In this document: piece by piece, positions 12,233 to 24,003 of the stretch
How the letters are laid out: every line of letters begins with the position of its first letter
Position numbering within the stretch: the stretch's first letter is position 1
NCBI GenBank assembly: GCA_008638375.1
Contig: CM018047.1
Coordinates: forward strand, 48,888,679-48,952,678
DNA length: 64,000 bases
Origin: Nyssa sinensis
Lineage: Eukaryota; Streptophyta; Magnoliopsida; Cornales; Nyssaceae
Direction of reading: 5' to 3'
Position numbers and translations under genes: made by a program
The notes under the pieces: model-generated
Database searches by the model: none
What the model saw: only the letters and a program-made list of their open reading frames with translations
Told to the model about the DNA's origin: nothing

Positions 12233-15200
12233 TTAGAGATTACAACAAAGACCCATGCGATCAACATATTCCTTAAATGTCTTTGGTGCTAATCCTTTAG
12301 TCAAAGGATCTGCAATCATGAACTTAGTCTTTATATATTCTATAAATATTGTTTGTTTCTGAACTTCCTCCTTAACGGCCAAATATTTGAGCTCCATGTG
12401 CTTAGCGCCATTAGAATATTTGTCGTTCTTGAAGAAAAAGACTGCTACGAAATTATCACAATATATTCTTAGTGGCCTGGCAATGTTGTCGACGATTCCA
12501 AGTTCCAAGATAAAATTTCGCAACCATAAAGCATGAATTGTTGCCTCAAAGCATGCCACAAATTCAGTTTCCATAGTGGACGCTGCTATAATAGGCTGTT
12601 TGGCGCTTTTCCATGATATTGCTCCTCTAGCTAATAGAAACAAATAACCAAAAGTTGACTTCCGACTATCAACACAACTAGCAAAATCTGAATCGGAGTA
12701 GCCAACCACCTCCAATTGATCAGACCTTCAATACGTGAGCATACAGTGTCTTGTTCCCTTCAGGTATCTCAAAACCTTCTTTGCAGCTTTCCAATGCTCC
12801 ATTTCGGGATTACTTTGGTATCTCCCGAGCATTCCAACTACAAAACTAATATCCGGTCTTGTACAAGTTTGAACATACATCAAACTTCCAACAACATATG
12901 CATAAGGAATATTTTGCACTCTTTTCTTTTCTAATGCATTCTGTGGACAATCATTTTCACTGAACTTGTCTCCTTTACAAATAAGAGCAAGAGTGGCCGC
13001 ACATTCAGCCATATGAAATCTTTCAAAAACTTTATCGATATATCCCTTCTGAGACAACCCTAATAATCCACGTGATCTATCACGGAATATTTCAATTCCT
13101 ATCACGTAAGTTGCCCCACCCATATCTTTCATTTCAAAGTTCATAGAAAGAAATCTCTTGGTTTCATTCAATAAACCAAGATCATTACTGGCAAGCAATA
13201 TATCGTCAATATACAGAACCAAGAAAATAAACTTGCTCCCACTGACCTTTAGATATATACACCAATCAACAGTATTTTCCTTAAATCCAAAGGACGTGAT
13301 GGTGTCAATAAACTTAAGATACCATTGTCTGGAAGCTTGTTTAAGTCCATAAATTGACTTCTTTAATTTGCATACCATATGCTCCTTTCCTTTAATCAAG
13401 AAACCTTCAAGTTGATCTATATAAACCTCTTCATCTAAATTCTTATTCAGAAAAGCAGTTTTCACATCCATTTGGTGTAACTTCAAATTGAAATGAGCCA
13501 CCAGAGCCATTATGATCCTAAGAGAGTCATTCTTCGATACAAGAGAGAATGTCTCTTTGTAATCAACACCTCCCTTTTGAGTGAAACCTTTTGCAACAAG
13601 TCTAGCTTTATGTCATTCAATATTACCATTGCAGTTGCGTTTGGTCTTAAAGACCCACTTACACTCGACTGTTTTAAAACCTTCAAACAAATCAACGACG
13701 TCCCAAACTTCATTTTGTTCCATTGATTTCAACTCATCATTTATAACATTGATACACTTTTCAAAATCACTACTTTCAATGGTTTGTGAAAATGAAACCG
13801 GATCTTTACTTGTCCTTAAATCATAATCAGATTCTTGTAGATATACCAAATAATCATCTGAAATAGCTAATCTCTTTTCTCTTTGAGATCTCCTTAATGT
13901 TATTCCTTGTGATTGTTCTGCAACTAATTTATTGGTGACATTCTCATTTTGGAGTGACTGATCACTAGATTGTTGTTTAATGTTATCAAACTATTCGATA
14001 ACTGGAGAAACAACAGTTTCTGTTGAAGTTATGGGTATCGGGATAGGCACCCGAACTTCTTCGATGACCACATTACGTGATACATCACTCCCACTAATTT
14101 CACCATTCTCAAGGAATCTGCCATTTTCGATTTCAACAATTCTTGTATTATGGTTAGGGCAGTAAAACATATACCCTTTGGACTTCTCTGGGTAACCAAT
14201 AAAGTACCCGCTTACAGTTTTAGAATCCAACTTCTTTTCATGCGGATTATAGATCCTAGCCTCTGTTGGACAACCCCAAATATGAAAGTATCTCAAACTC
14301 AATTTCCTTCCTATCCATAATTCAAAAGGAGTCTTTTGAATTGCCTTACTAGGAACTCGGTTAAGCAAATAAATGGCTGTCTTAAGAGCCTCCATCCACA
14401 ATGAAATGGGTACTGAGGAGTTACTTAACGTACTTCTAACCATTTCCATAAGAGTACGATTACGCCTTTCAACCACACCATTCTGCTGAGGTGTACCAGA
14501 CATTGTGTATTGTGCACAAATACCATGCTCTTCTAGGAATTTAGCAAATGGTCCTGGACATTGTCTTATTCCATCATACCTTCCGTAATACTCACCACAT
14601 TTATCTGATCGAATGATTTTCACCTTTTTATCTAATTGTTGCTCAACTTCAACAATATATGCCTTTAAAGCATTTATTACTTGAGACTTTTCATGCAACA
14701 AATAGACATAACCGTAACGTGGAAAACTACCGATGAAAGTGATAAAGTACCTTTCTCCACCAAAAGACGGTGAGTCGAAAGGTCCACAAATATCAGTATA
14801 GACAATCTCCAAAAGTTTTTCACTTCTTGTGGCGCCTTTCTTTGTATGTTTGGTCTGCTTTCCTTTAATGCAGTCCACACATACATCGAAATCAGTAAAA
14901 TCAAGATTTGAAAGAATCCCGTCTTTTACCAATCACTCCATTCTTTCTTTGGATATATGATCTAGTCTTTTATGCCACAAGAAAGAAGAATTCTCATTAA
15001 TTCTGTTACGTTTAGTTCCAACATCATGATGCAGGGTGAGGAGTGTTTTAGCAAAATTTTTGTGAAGATTAAATCTATATAACCCCTCAGATAAAACACC
15101 AGAACCAACAAATAAGTCATTTCTCAATAAACGAAAACCCTTTATGTTCAAAATGTAAAGAATAGCCATTATAATCTAGTCTTGACATGGAAATTAAATT

Positions 15201-15430
15201 TCTAGAAATAGTAGGAACATAAAAAGTATCAAATAGGTCCAAACAGTGGCCTGACTCTAAAAACAAACGTAAAGTCCCAACACCAACAACTGGTATTTGA
15301 GTTCCATCTCCCAAGACTATAAAATGCTCATTTTCTTTTATGTTCTGGATCGAAAGGTGTTCCTGCATCGAATTTGAAACATGAATAGTAGAACTAGAGT
15401 CAATCCACCATGTATTAGAAGGAACTTATG
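12233..15430 (-). pseudogene. copia copy 1 pol: protease, integrase, RT, RNase H
   Basis: Read from high to low coordinates. Protease and pre-integrase lie at about 15430-14930 (LWHKRLDHISKERM zinc-finger start), followed by an in-frame break. Integrase is at 14932-13991: first Asp in VYTDICGPF, second in IIRSDKCGEYYG, Glu in NGVVERRNRTL; the usual FIDDF is FIGSF. A gap follows, then N-terminal RT pieces at 13849-13510 and RT at 13510-12728 (DVKTAFLN, YIDDILLASND catalytic box). RNase H at 12715-12233 starts VVGYSDSDFA and includes the TRPDIS-type region upstream. Stops at 12728-12730 and several frame changes break the polyprotein. Confidence 0.9.
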
Positions 15431-15548
15431 TCATATTTGATTCAAAACATACATAAGCTAATAGCTTACCTTTCTTCTCGAACTAAACTTTACGTTTCGG
15501 GAAATTTTTCTTTAAATGCCCATAACCGTTACAGAAATAGCATTTCAG

Positions 15549-16250
15549 TCAATTATGTTCCTTCTTGTGAGCCCCATTGACATGAGAGGATCCCACAACT
15601 TTCAATGGATCTTTCTTGAAACTCTTCTTGTGTGTCTTTTCTTTGCTTCCAACTCCATGACTCGTAACATTAACTGAATGTTGTACTTGTTGCTTAAGCC
15701 TTGCCTCTTCTTGAATTAACATACTCGCCAATTCATTCACATTCCACTTTTCCTTAATAGTGTTATAGTGAATTTGAAATGGCCCATATTGAGCAAGCAA
15801 TGAATTCAAAATGAACTGAACAAGGAAACTTTCATCAACATTCATACCCAGAGACTTGAGTTTGGCAGCTAGATTGGTCATTTCAAGGACATGATCATTC
15901 ATTCCACGGCTACCATCAAATTTCATAGTGGTAAGTTCAGCCATTAATCTCCCTCTAAGGGACTTGTCCGCTGAACGAAACCGATCTTCCACAGCTTTAA
16001 AATATTCCTTTGCATTTTCAATTTGAGGAAGCGTTGACTTGATATTGTTCACAATACACATTCGCATAAATATGATGCTTAATCTGTTTGATCTTTCCTA
16101 TGACTTAGACAAAGCTTGCTACTTCGAACTGCTAATTTCAGTAATAACAGCTGGTTTGTTAATTCGCAGTGCTAAGTCAAGATTCATAACACCAAGGTGA
16201 AACTGGATATGTTCCTTCTAGTCAGAAAATTAACTCCATTAAAGATCGGA
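15549..16250 (-). pseudogene. copia copy 1 gag remnant
   Basis: The open part at 16067-15549 encodes the copia gag (UBN2-type) pattern: NAKEYFKAVEDRF, LMAELTTMKFDGSRGMNDHV, NLAAKLKSLG, FLVQFILNSLLAQYGPF and a basic tail. The N-terminal part continues to about 16250 in another frame (WKEQIQFHLG-like in the sister copy). The CCHC knuckle region at 15480-15550 is disrupted. Confidence 0.85.
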
Positions 16251-17071
16251 ACAGAAGAAGCTAGCGAATGAAGCGAAACGGGAACTAACACTGCAATAAA
16301 AAAAACATCACAATCATTAATGCTTTGAAAAAATCAGTTCCATTAGCAATATTGTATTCAATCTTTGGATTAACTAATGCAATATACTAATATTCAAATT
16401 TAATGGTGATTTTCACTCACCTAGGCATAATTGATAACCCTTCAAAGTTTGATTGGTTTGTCACCTTTGGACATCCATCCCAATCTCACTATCATTCTAT
16501 CAATTATTCTAATTAATTTAATGACTACTTGAAAGTTGGTGCACCTTTGGGTCAAACCATAATAATTAAATAATCATTCTATAATAGTTTTGCAAAGTTA
16601 TAATTTAATTCAATATTTATAATATTTTCGAGTAAGATCACTTTGGTGACAACATGCTAACCATAATATAAATTTTGATTTATAAATAATCAAGCAAAAA
16701 TAAATAAAATAATTTTTTAATTTTTTTTAATTATATGTAAAATTCAACTCATAACAATTCAGTCCATGGATGCATAAATACTGTAGAGTTTTATTCGTTC
16801 AAAGAACTTTTATTAGTGACATAGCTTAGACGTCGCCAACATCCATTATCAGTAACGAAAAGGTGTGTGCATAGATGAAAGTGCTTATCCTTGGAGTGAG
16901 AAAATGGCAAACGGCATGTTACGGATAAGCCTTTTTCCAGTTGGTACATTCATAAAAATTATCTTTGTCACATTGTGTCATCCTGAAAACTTGCTTCACC
17001 AAAATCAAATAGCTGCAGCTTTGTACGTGTTTTTTTTTTTTTTAAATGGAGGCAATGTAATCCCATAGAGC

Positions 17072-17237
17072 AGTGCTATACATATCAAATTTTTTTATTA
17101 AAAAGTGTTTATACGCTGACGTAGTAGTGTGGTATTGATTATACATCATATCATAATGTGATATATAACCAATATCACACTGCCACGTCAGCGTGTAAAC
17201 ACTTTTTGGTAAATAAATTTGGTAAGTGTAGTATTAT
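17072..17237. mobile_element. Fold-back MITE inside copia copy 1
   Basis: The two halves form a nearly complete hairpin: AAAAAGTGTTTATACGCTGA on the left against AAAAAGTGTTTACACGCTGA (reverse complement of the right), with pairing continuing through about 50 bases to the centre near 17153. The outer parts (TATCAAATTTTTTTA against ACCAAATTTATTTA) extend the inverted repeat. The sister copia copy lacks it at the equivalent place (about 51650-51900). Confidence 0.65.
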
Positions 17238-17417
17238 TCAATCCCATATTATACATTAAAAGAGGGTGTTGAACCACAAGACAATCGACAATCAGCCCGC
17301 AAATTTCTATTGAAGAAAATTTCACATATATTTGATGTTCATGATAAAATATTAATAAAATTAATCTCTATATTAAAAGAAAAATCATGATAGTTTCAAC
17401 CATACTTTGATACCACA

Positions 17418-17837
17418 AGTAAAATTTAATTTACTGAAATAATGAATCTTCAACTATCATGAAAATAAAATGATCATCTTTTATGCGAAAACAAATAAAT
17501 AAAAATAACTTACCGGAATCTGTCATAATGAAAACTCCTTCTGCTTGAAGAAAACTTGTAGAAATTATTTCTCTTACTTAACCCCATTTTCTTTTTTATG
17601 CCAGAATGTTATGGGAAAAACTGGTTATAATAAGTGGGAAAAGAGATGACAATTCCTACTTAATATCAAACTTTTATAATACTCCCCATAAAAGTAGATA
17701 AATAGGAAAACCACTTCTCCTATTATATCTCACTAATTAAGTAATCGTGCGTAACTCTTCCAAAGCCAATAACCACGTTATTTCATTAAGTCCAAATAAT
17801 GTCTATATTACTCTTTCATTTGGGACATATTTTAACA
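17418..17837 (-). repeat. 5-prime LTR of copia copy 1
   Basis: 420 bp. The base at 17418 is A where the partner LTR has T, so the TG terminus is mutated. Many substitutions separate the two LTRs, pointing to an old insertion. Confidence 0.9.
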
Positions 17838-17842
17838 TTCAT

Positions 17843-20465
17843 AACTAATTTTGATATTATAGGTGAAATAATCACAAGAACTGTACTATTTTCTATCCAT
17901 TTATTGCATACTAAATTATTTTTTGAAAGTTTTTGGAAATGAAATTACCTACGAATCAATGGATATGAAAAGTATCCTCGGAATACCTGAAAGAGGGGGA
18001 AAAGAAAAAGGCAAGTCATCAGGGTGGACCTCTTGTTTACTGCTTATACTTGCTACTTCATAAGATAATACTTTCATGACAGGGAATTTCTTATTGAAAG
18101 GGAAGGTAGAAATCTTAAAAGATGGAAAATAGAGCAGGTTGAGTTTTTAACTTTCATGAGTTGATTTTAGTTGTTTTCTTGCACTCCACCTTTCCTTCTG
18201 TTCTACTTTTGTCCAGTCATTGGGTTCTTAAGACTATGCTCACAAAAGACACCAGTGTTTAAGTATTTGGAGTTTGGATTTAGAGATAGTTCCATAAGCT
18301 TGGTCATTGTTGTTACTTGAAGATGACAATAAATGTTGAAAAATTCATGTGCCAGAGGCCCAGAAGCTGGTAAAATAGGGGTCAGAACAGCTCACCAATT
18401 CATACCATGTTGTCCAAAAACTGAGACATCACTCCTTATGTCATCTTTTTAATGTAGTTTTCGTGAGAGATTTCTTTCAAGATTTTCTATATGCCCATCT
18501 CTCCATACCACGAAAATTCCTGATCAACCCGCCGTGGCCATCTCTCTGTCTCATATTTTGAAAGTGGTCCTTTTACAATAATGTGCTTAGAATCATTGGG
18601 ATTGGGGACTCTTGCACATTCTAGCTAGAGAGGTGCTGTTAGTTCTAAATTGTAGTTTTAGGTACTCTTTGACAACACTTCTTTTTCAGTATTTTGTTTT
18701 TTTGTTCAAGTAAGGAAAAAAATAGCATTTGGTTTACGTCAAAAAAAAAAAATTTTATTTTTATATACTTAAAATCTATTTATGTTATAACAATTGGGGT
18801 TGGACAAATTAGGAAGAGTCTTAGGTAATTTCCAAAAGTCCCAGCTATCTCACCTTTTTGTGTATATATACCTATATATGTATATACATTTATACACATT
18901 AGTACCTACTCAATTAACATCTATTATATTTTTGAATGATTTTAACAGGCCTATTAAAAATTAAACTTAAAATCAGTTTTAAGCAATATTTATTAAATGC
19001 ACTTTCTTTCTTTCTTTTTTTAATTGAAAAAACCACTTTTTACATGCAATTTTTTTTTCCTTATTTGATGGTATGTACGTTAGTTTATTCTTATTAAATA
19101 TGTAAACATTCAAGTATCTCAACTCATTAGTCTCATTCAAGTATTATTCAGTCATAGTGACCCATGATATTTCCTGTAATTTGAATCGAGATAAGAGTGC
19201 ACCTAGTAGTCAAAGCTTAATATTCTTCAATCTCATTATCATCAATTTGCAAAGAAAAACAGGTGTTCTCTTCTCTATTAAGAATTTTTTTTCTAAGATA
19301 GAGTTCTTTTTAAAAAAAAATTCAAGAATAAAGTTACAGTAAGTTTATTTATCAAACTAAAATTATTTAAAAAAAAAATTTATTTTAAATCATTTTTTAA
19401 AAAAACGTTTTTAAATGTGTCTTTATGAAAAATGCTTTTTTAATAAAAATTCTTTTAGAAGTATCTTTTTAAAAGAGAATTTAAAAAAAAAAAAATTGTT
19501 TGAAATTTTTTTTCAGAAATATGTTTTTAAAAGAGTTTTTTTAAAAAATAATTTATTTTTAAAAAATAATTTTAAAAATAATTATAATTTCAAAAATAAG
19601 TAAAAAACAACACTAAATTAAAAAATAAATTTTTTTTTACTCTATTTCAAGATTTAATCCAGTCTATTAATTTTGATGGGACAGGCCAAAATTATTAGAG
19701 GCAGGTGGGTGTTCTCACTGGCCTATTGTTACCAATAGACATCCATCCCACTGGCTACAAGTAGGATGTCCCATCACTTTGGAAAAAGAAACACTGAATG
19801 TAACTCAAGTGATCGAAAAATGTTAAAGTGGTCACGTCTCATGTTACTATTGTTATTCAAATATGACTGTTTACGTGCAGAAAAGTCTAAAAAAAATTTT
19901 TAAATCGAATATGATATCATTGAGTGAGACTTTTTTATTAGACTTTTTTTCTAGTTAATCTATAATCATTCTTAGCAATAATCAAAACAATGTTCACATG
20001 ATTAGTGTGATCTTTTTTAACCTTGTTCATTCATGTAAATGGTGTATGTATACATACGAGGAGCTTCATAGTATGAAAAGGTAGGAGGTGTTTCAGAAAA
20101 ATTATTCAATATTCTTAGTTTAATAACTTCAATGACTAAATTATATGTTAGATGTGAATCTATCGTATATTGTTGTTCATATAATTTTTCATTTGATTCT
20201 AGCTACCGGAGAATTGCTAGTTGGTGAGAAGTAGTATGCGTAAAAATGTTAATGAAAAAGAGTACTTATACATTTAGTAAAAATTATTCAAAATTGATTA
20301 TGAGATTTGAATTTCTCTTTTTACCTATTATTTGTGAAATAGTTTGTATATATATTACAAATAAATTAATATTTAACAAAATAAAGAAATTATTGTTAGG
20401 AGAGACGAAAGTGTTTACATAGAATTTTAAGAGAGATTTTTGTGAGAGTCAATTGTTAGAGCCCG
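17843..20465. other. AT-rich intergenic DNA
   Basis: There is no recognisable gene. Short open frames at 19157-19603 are lysine/phenylalanine-rich products of poly-A/T runs. At 19680-19760 there is a GGTGGGTGTTCTCACTGG patch of unknown nature. Confidence 0.5.
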
Positions 20466-20790
20466 TTTAGCCCTCGTTTGAAGTTCCAATTTACGATTTA
20501 TTAATATGATTTTAGATTAAGTTTAGCTATTAGGATGTTTCGATGAGTTTAAACAATCAGTTACAAGTCGTAATTTTTTTGTCAAAATAGAATATTAGAT
20601 TAAACTAAAAAAAGTAATTTTTAAAACTTCATTTTTGTATCAAGTTTTAATTTAAACAAGTTAAATTTATAATTTAAAATAATTACAAATATATATCATG
20701 CACCAATATATAGAGCATGTGTTTGAGTAAGTTTATCCGAATTAATGCGAAACCCTACATTTGATGAAAAGCAACTCAAAATTCTTTTGT
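20466..20790. repeat. CSL upstream duplication, block A copy 1
   Basis: About 320 bp matching 21618-21950 with scattered substitutions; both end with TGATGAAAAGCAACTCAAAA. Confidence 0.85.
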
Positions 20791-21353
20791 TTTTTTTTAT
20801 TTTTTTGGGATAATAAATCCATTTATGACATTTCTGTATGTTTTAAAAAATAAAATTAATATAAAAATAAATTTAAAATATAAAAACTATTCAACGACAT
20901 TTTATTGTTGAAATTGATTCGCAAACATCATTCACTTTGTACGTCACTTGGTTGTCTATATATACACATATATATATATATATCTAATGATTCACTACGA
21001 AATAAAATAAAAAATAAAAAATCTTGGCTTTCTCATTTTTCGAGTTCAAAAGTCAAAACTACTGGTCTTCAGTTCCTCCTAGTTGAGATTTTTCTAGGCA
21101 TAAGAAAATCAAAGAGGAGGAATTTCATTAAATTTTAATTTAGAGAAAATAATTGAATCAACACATATATATATATATATATATATATACAGAGAGAGAG
21201 AGTACAAAAAGGGTGCTTTTGGACTGAAGATAAATTATTGAACGGTCTTTGTAACAGTCCGCTAAATAATACGTCAAATATATATTTCAATATTATTGAT
21301 GTAATTATTTATTTAATTTTTTTAATATCACTATCACACCATTAAATGATTAC

Positions 21354-21475
21354 TCGGAACTGAGAAGTCCTGGTCCTTGTATATAGGCCACAGAAAGGCT
21401 GACATAGTCCATTGCTAGCTGGCTGAAAAAAATGCAGGGGGTTGTGATGGAATCATTGTACCATATGTATGTCTT
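21354..21475. repeat. CSL upstream duplication, block B copy 1
   Basis: This block contains GGCCACAGAAAGGCTGACAT, then GTCCATTGCTAGCTGGCTGA, GATGGAATCATTGTACCAT. It is an extra copy of the sequence just upstream of the CSL start codon. Confidence 0.9.
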
Positions 21476-21617
21476 GATACTAATGTTTAAATCATTAAAT
21501 TTAAAAATTAAATAAATAAATATATATATGACATGATAGTATGCGAACATGACATGTTAATATGATTAAAATTCAATATAATAATTTTAAATCTGTCTTC
21601 CTGTGTAGATATATATA

Positions 21618-21950
21618 TGTAGTGTTTGATTCCGTTTGAAGTTCATATTTATAGTTTACCGACATGATTTTAAATTAAGTTAAATTATTAAGATATTTTG
21701 ATGAGTTTAAATAATTAGTTGAAAGTTATAATTTTTTTTTGTTAAAATAAAAAATTGGATTAAACTAAAAAAAATAACTTTTAAAATTTCCTTTTTCATA
21801 CCAAATTTTAATTTAAACAAGTTAAATTTATAATTTAAAATAATTATAAATATATGTCATGCACTGACATATATACTTGAGCAAGTGTTTGAGAGAGTTT
21901 ATCTAAATTAATGTGAAACACTATATTTGATGAAAAGCAACTCAAAATTT
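21618..21950. repeat. CSL upstream duplication, block A copy 2
   Basis: Partner of 20466-20790. Shared phrases include GTTTGAAGTTC, GATTAAACTAAAAAAA and AACAAGTTAAATTTATAATT. Confidence 0.85.
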
Positions 21951-21992
21951 ATTTATAAAACTTTACGTAATCTTTTAAATATTACTGTCACA

Positions 21993-22112
21993 AAATAGCC
22001 TGGCCCTTGTACATGGGCCACAGAAAGGCTGACATGGTCCATTGCTAGCTGGCTGACAAAAAATGCAGGGGCAGTGTGATGGAATCTTTGTACCATGCGT
22101 CATTGTTACTGG
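21993..22112. repeat. CSL upstream duplication, block B copy 2 (promoter-proximal)
   Basis: It lies 100-220 bp before the CSL ATG at 22213 and matches 21354-21475 over about 110 bases. It is probably part of the CSL promoter or 5-prime untranslated region. Confidence 0.9.
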
Positions 22113-22212
22113 CCGACAAACAGCCCACCATGAAGCTATAACAAACACATCATACACTTGGCGCAACAGCACTCTAGTGAAACCACTCTACTAATTCCTC
22201 ATTGTTTTTCCG

Positions 22213-22479
22213 ATGGCCAATTACCCAATCTCCCTACCTCTCTATCAACGAATTTCTCGTAAAAACACCATTCCACGAACTGTGGAACTCATCATCCTCT
22301 TCCTCCTCTTCTCCCTCCTTGTTTATCGTCTTCTCTCTCTTACAAATCATGGGATCACTTGGCTCCTGGCCTTCTTCTGCGAGTCATGGTTCACTTTCGT
22401 CTGGCTTCTCACTGTCAATACTAAATGGAATCAAGTGGATTACAAAACACACCCAGACCGCCTTTTGCAATGGTATAAT

Positions 22480-22513
<34 letters not shown>

Positions 22514-23955
22514 GTATATGTATAATGGTATAGCTAGCCTGTATGAGGTTCTTTAATTTCTTTTCTTTTTCAAATAGGGCGCCTGAGCTTCCCCCAGTGG
22601 ACATGTTTGTTACAACTGCAGACCCTGTCCTAGAACCACCTATTATCACCGTGAATACAGTACTATCCTTGTTAGCTGTAGATTACCCAGCTCACAAGCT
22701 GGCCTGCTATGTGTCCGATGATGGCGTTTCCCCTCTCACTTTCTATTCTCTCGTTGAAGCGTCCAAGTTCGCTAAGCTTTGGGTTCCTTTTTGTAAGAAG
22801 TATAACATTCACGTAAGAGCTCCGTTTCGGTACTTCTCCGGCAAGCCCTTATTGTCCCAAGATGTTTCACTGGAGTTCCAACAAGAATGGAGAAAAATGA
22901 AGGTAATTCAAGTTTGGAATTGTGTGAAAAGTATCATACTAATCTCAATCATGGGTTTCATTTAAATTTAGGAAAATGGTAAATATAATATATTTTCTCA
23001 CTCTATACAACGTGACGAGAAAATTTTGTGAAAAAATCATTAATATATATATATATATATACATACCATTATTACATTTATGATATATTTTTGTTTAAAA
23101 TTCATTATATGGGGCTAACTCTATTAATTCTAATCAAAAGTTTCGATACTACGTGATTTTTGTAAATGATGTATATTTGTACTCGTTTAACTTCGAATTA
23201 TCTATTGCAACCAATGGATGAACTTCTTGCTTACCCTTTTCTCTCTCTCTATCTATATATATATATATATATATATATGTAAAGTTGAATTGGAGTCCTC
23301 TATCCTGTGGTATAGGTACAAGTTGTTGCACAGCTACTAGTCCGCTAATAATGGACTGACAATTTTTTTTTGTCTTGTGTTTGTAGGATGAGTATGAACA
23401 GCTTAGCCAAAAAATAGAAGATGCGGCCAAACGATCTGTGTTGTATGATTTCACAAACGAGTTTGCTATTTTCTCAAATATAAAACGCAAAAACCATCCA
23501 ACAATAATTAAGGTATATACATGGTCATTTTATTCACTCATTGATCTGTGTGACTGTATGTGAAATGGTAAATAACAAATCAAGTATTGATTTATTCAAC
23601 AAACATTTCTCATTAGTAGTGCATCAACATATTTAGATCAGCTAAATTGAAACAATTCATTCCAATAGGGTAATTTCACTCCAATAAGGCACCCCTAGCA
23701 TGAATTATCAACGATTCATTCATAGTTGGCCGAAAATTTCTTGAGAGTGACATTTCTCTTTTTTTGGTGGAATTCACTTTCCATAAAATATATATAATGC
23801 GGGTCTGTCCAATTATTTAGTTACGCAGCCTAATATAACACATGGGAGCTTCCTTTCTTTGTGATTTTTTTCATTAAAATAAATTGAGTTGATTCAAAAC
23901 TTGCAAAGGCAGCAGATGGAGCTTATCGCAAAGCATCTAAAAGATATATCTTTGT

Positions 23956-24003
<48 letters not shown>

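Larger units (their letters stand above)
11429..17837 (-). mobile_element. Ty1/copia LTR retrotransposon, decayed (copy 1)
   Basis: The element is about 6.4 kb with about 420-bp LTRs (TGTAAAATTT...TTTTAACA on the plus strand) and minus-strand gag-pol. The flanking 5-bp duplication is TCCAT (11424-11428) against TTCAT (17838-17842), one mismatch. Next to the 5-prime LTR the primer-binding site reads TGGTATCAAAG on the minus strand, a degraded form of the initiator-Met tRNA site TGGTATCAGAGC. Next to the 3-prime LTR the polypurine tract reads AAGTGGGAGAA. The pol order protease-integrase-RT-RNase H identifies Ty1/copia. Multiple stops and frameshifts make it non-autonomous. It is the same family as the element at 32217-52598. 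Confidence 0.93.

Noticed and set aside
22202..22533. Open frames running through the CSL intron 1 microsatellite
   Set aside because: They use exon 1 in a shifted frame or read through the splice donor into CA/TA repeats; the GT at 22473 and the family sequence define the real exon.
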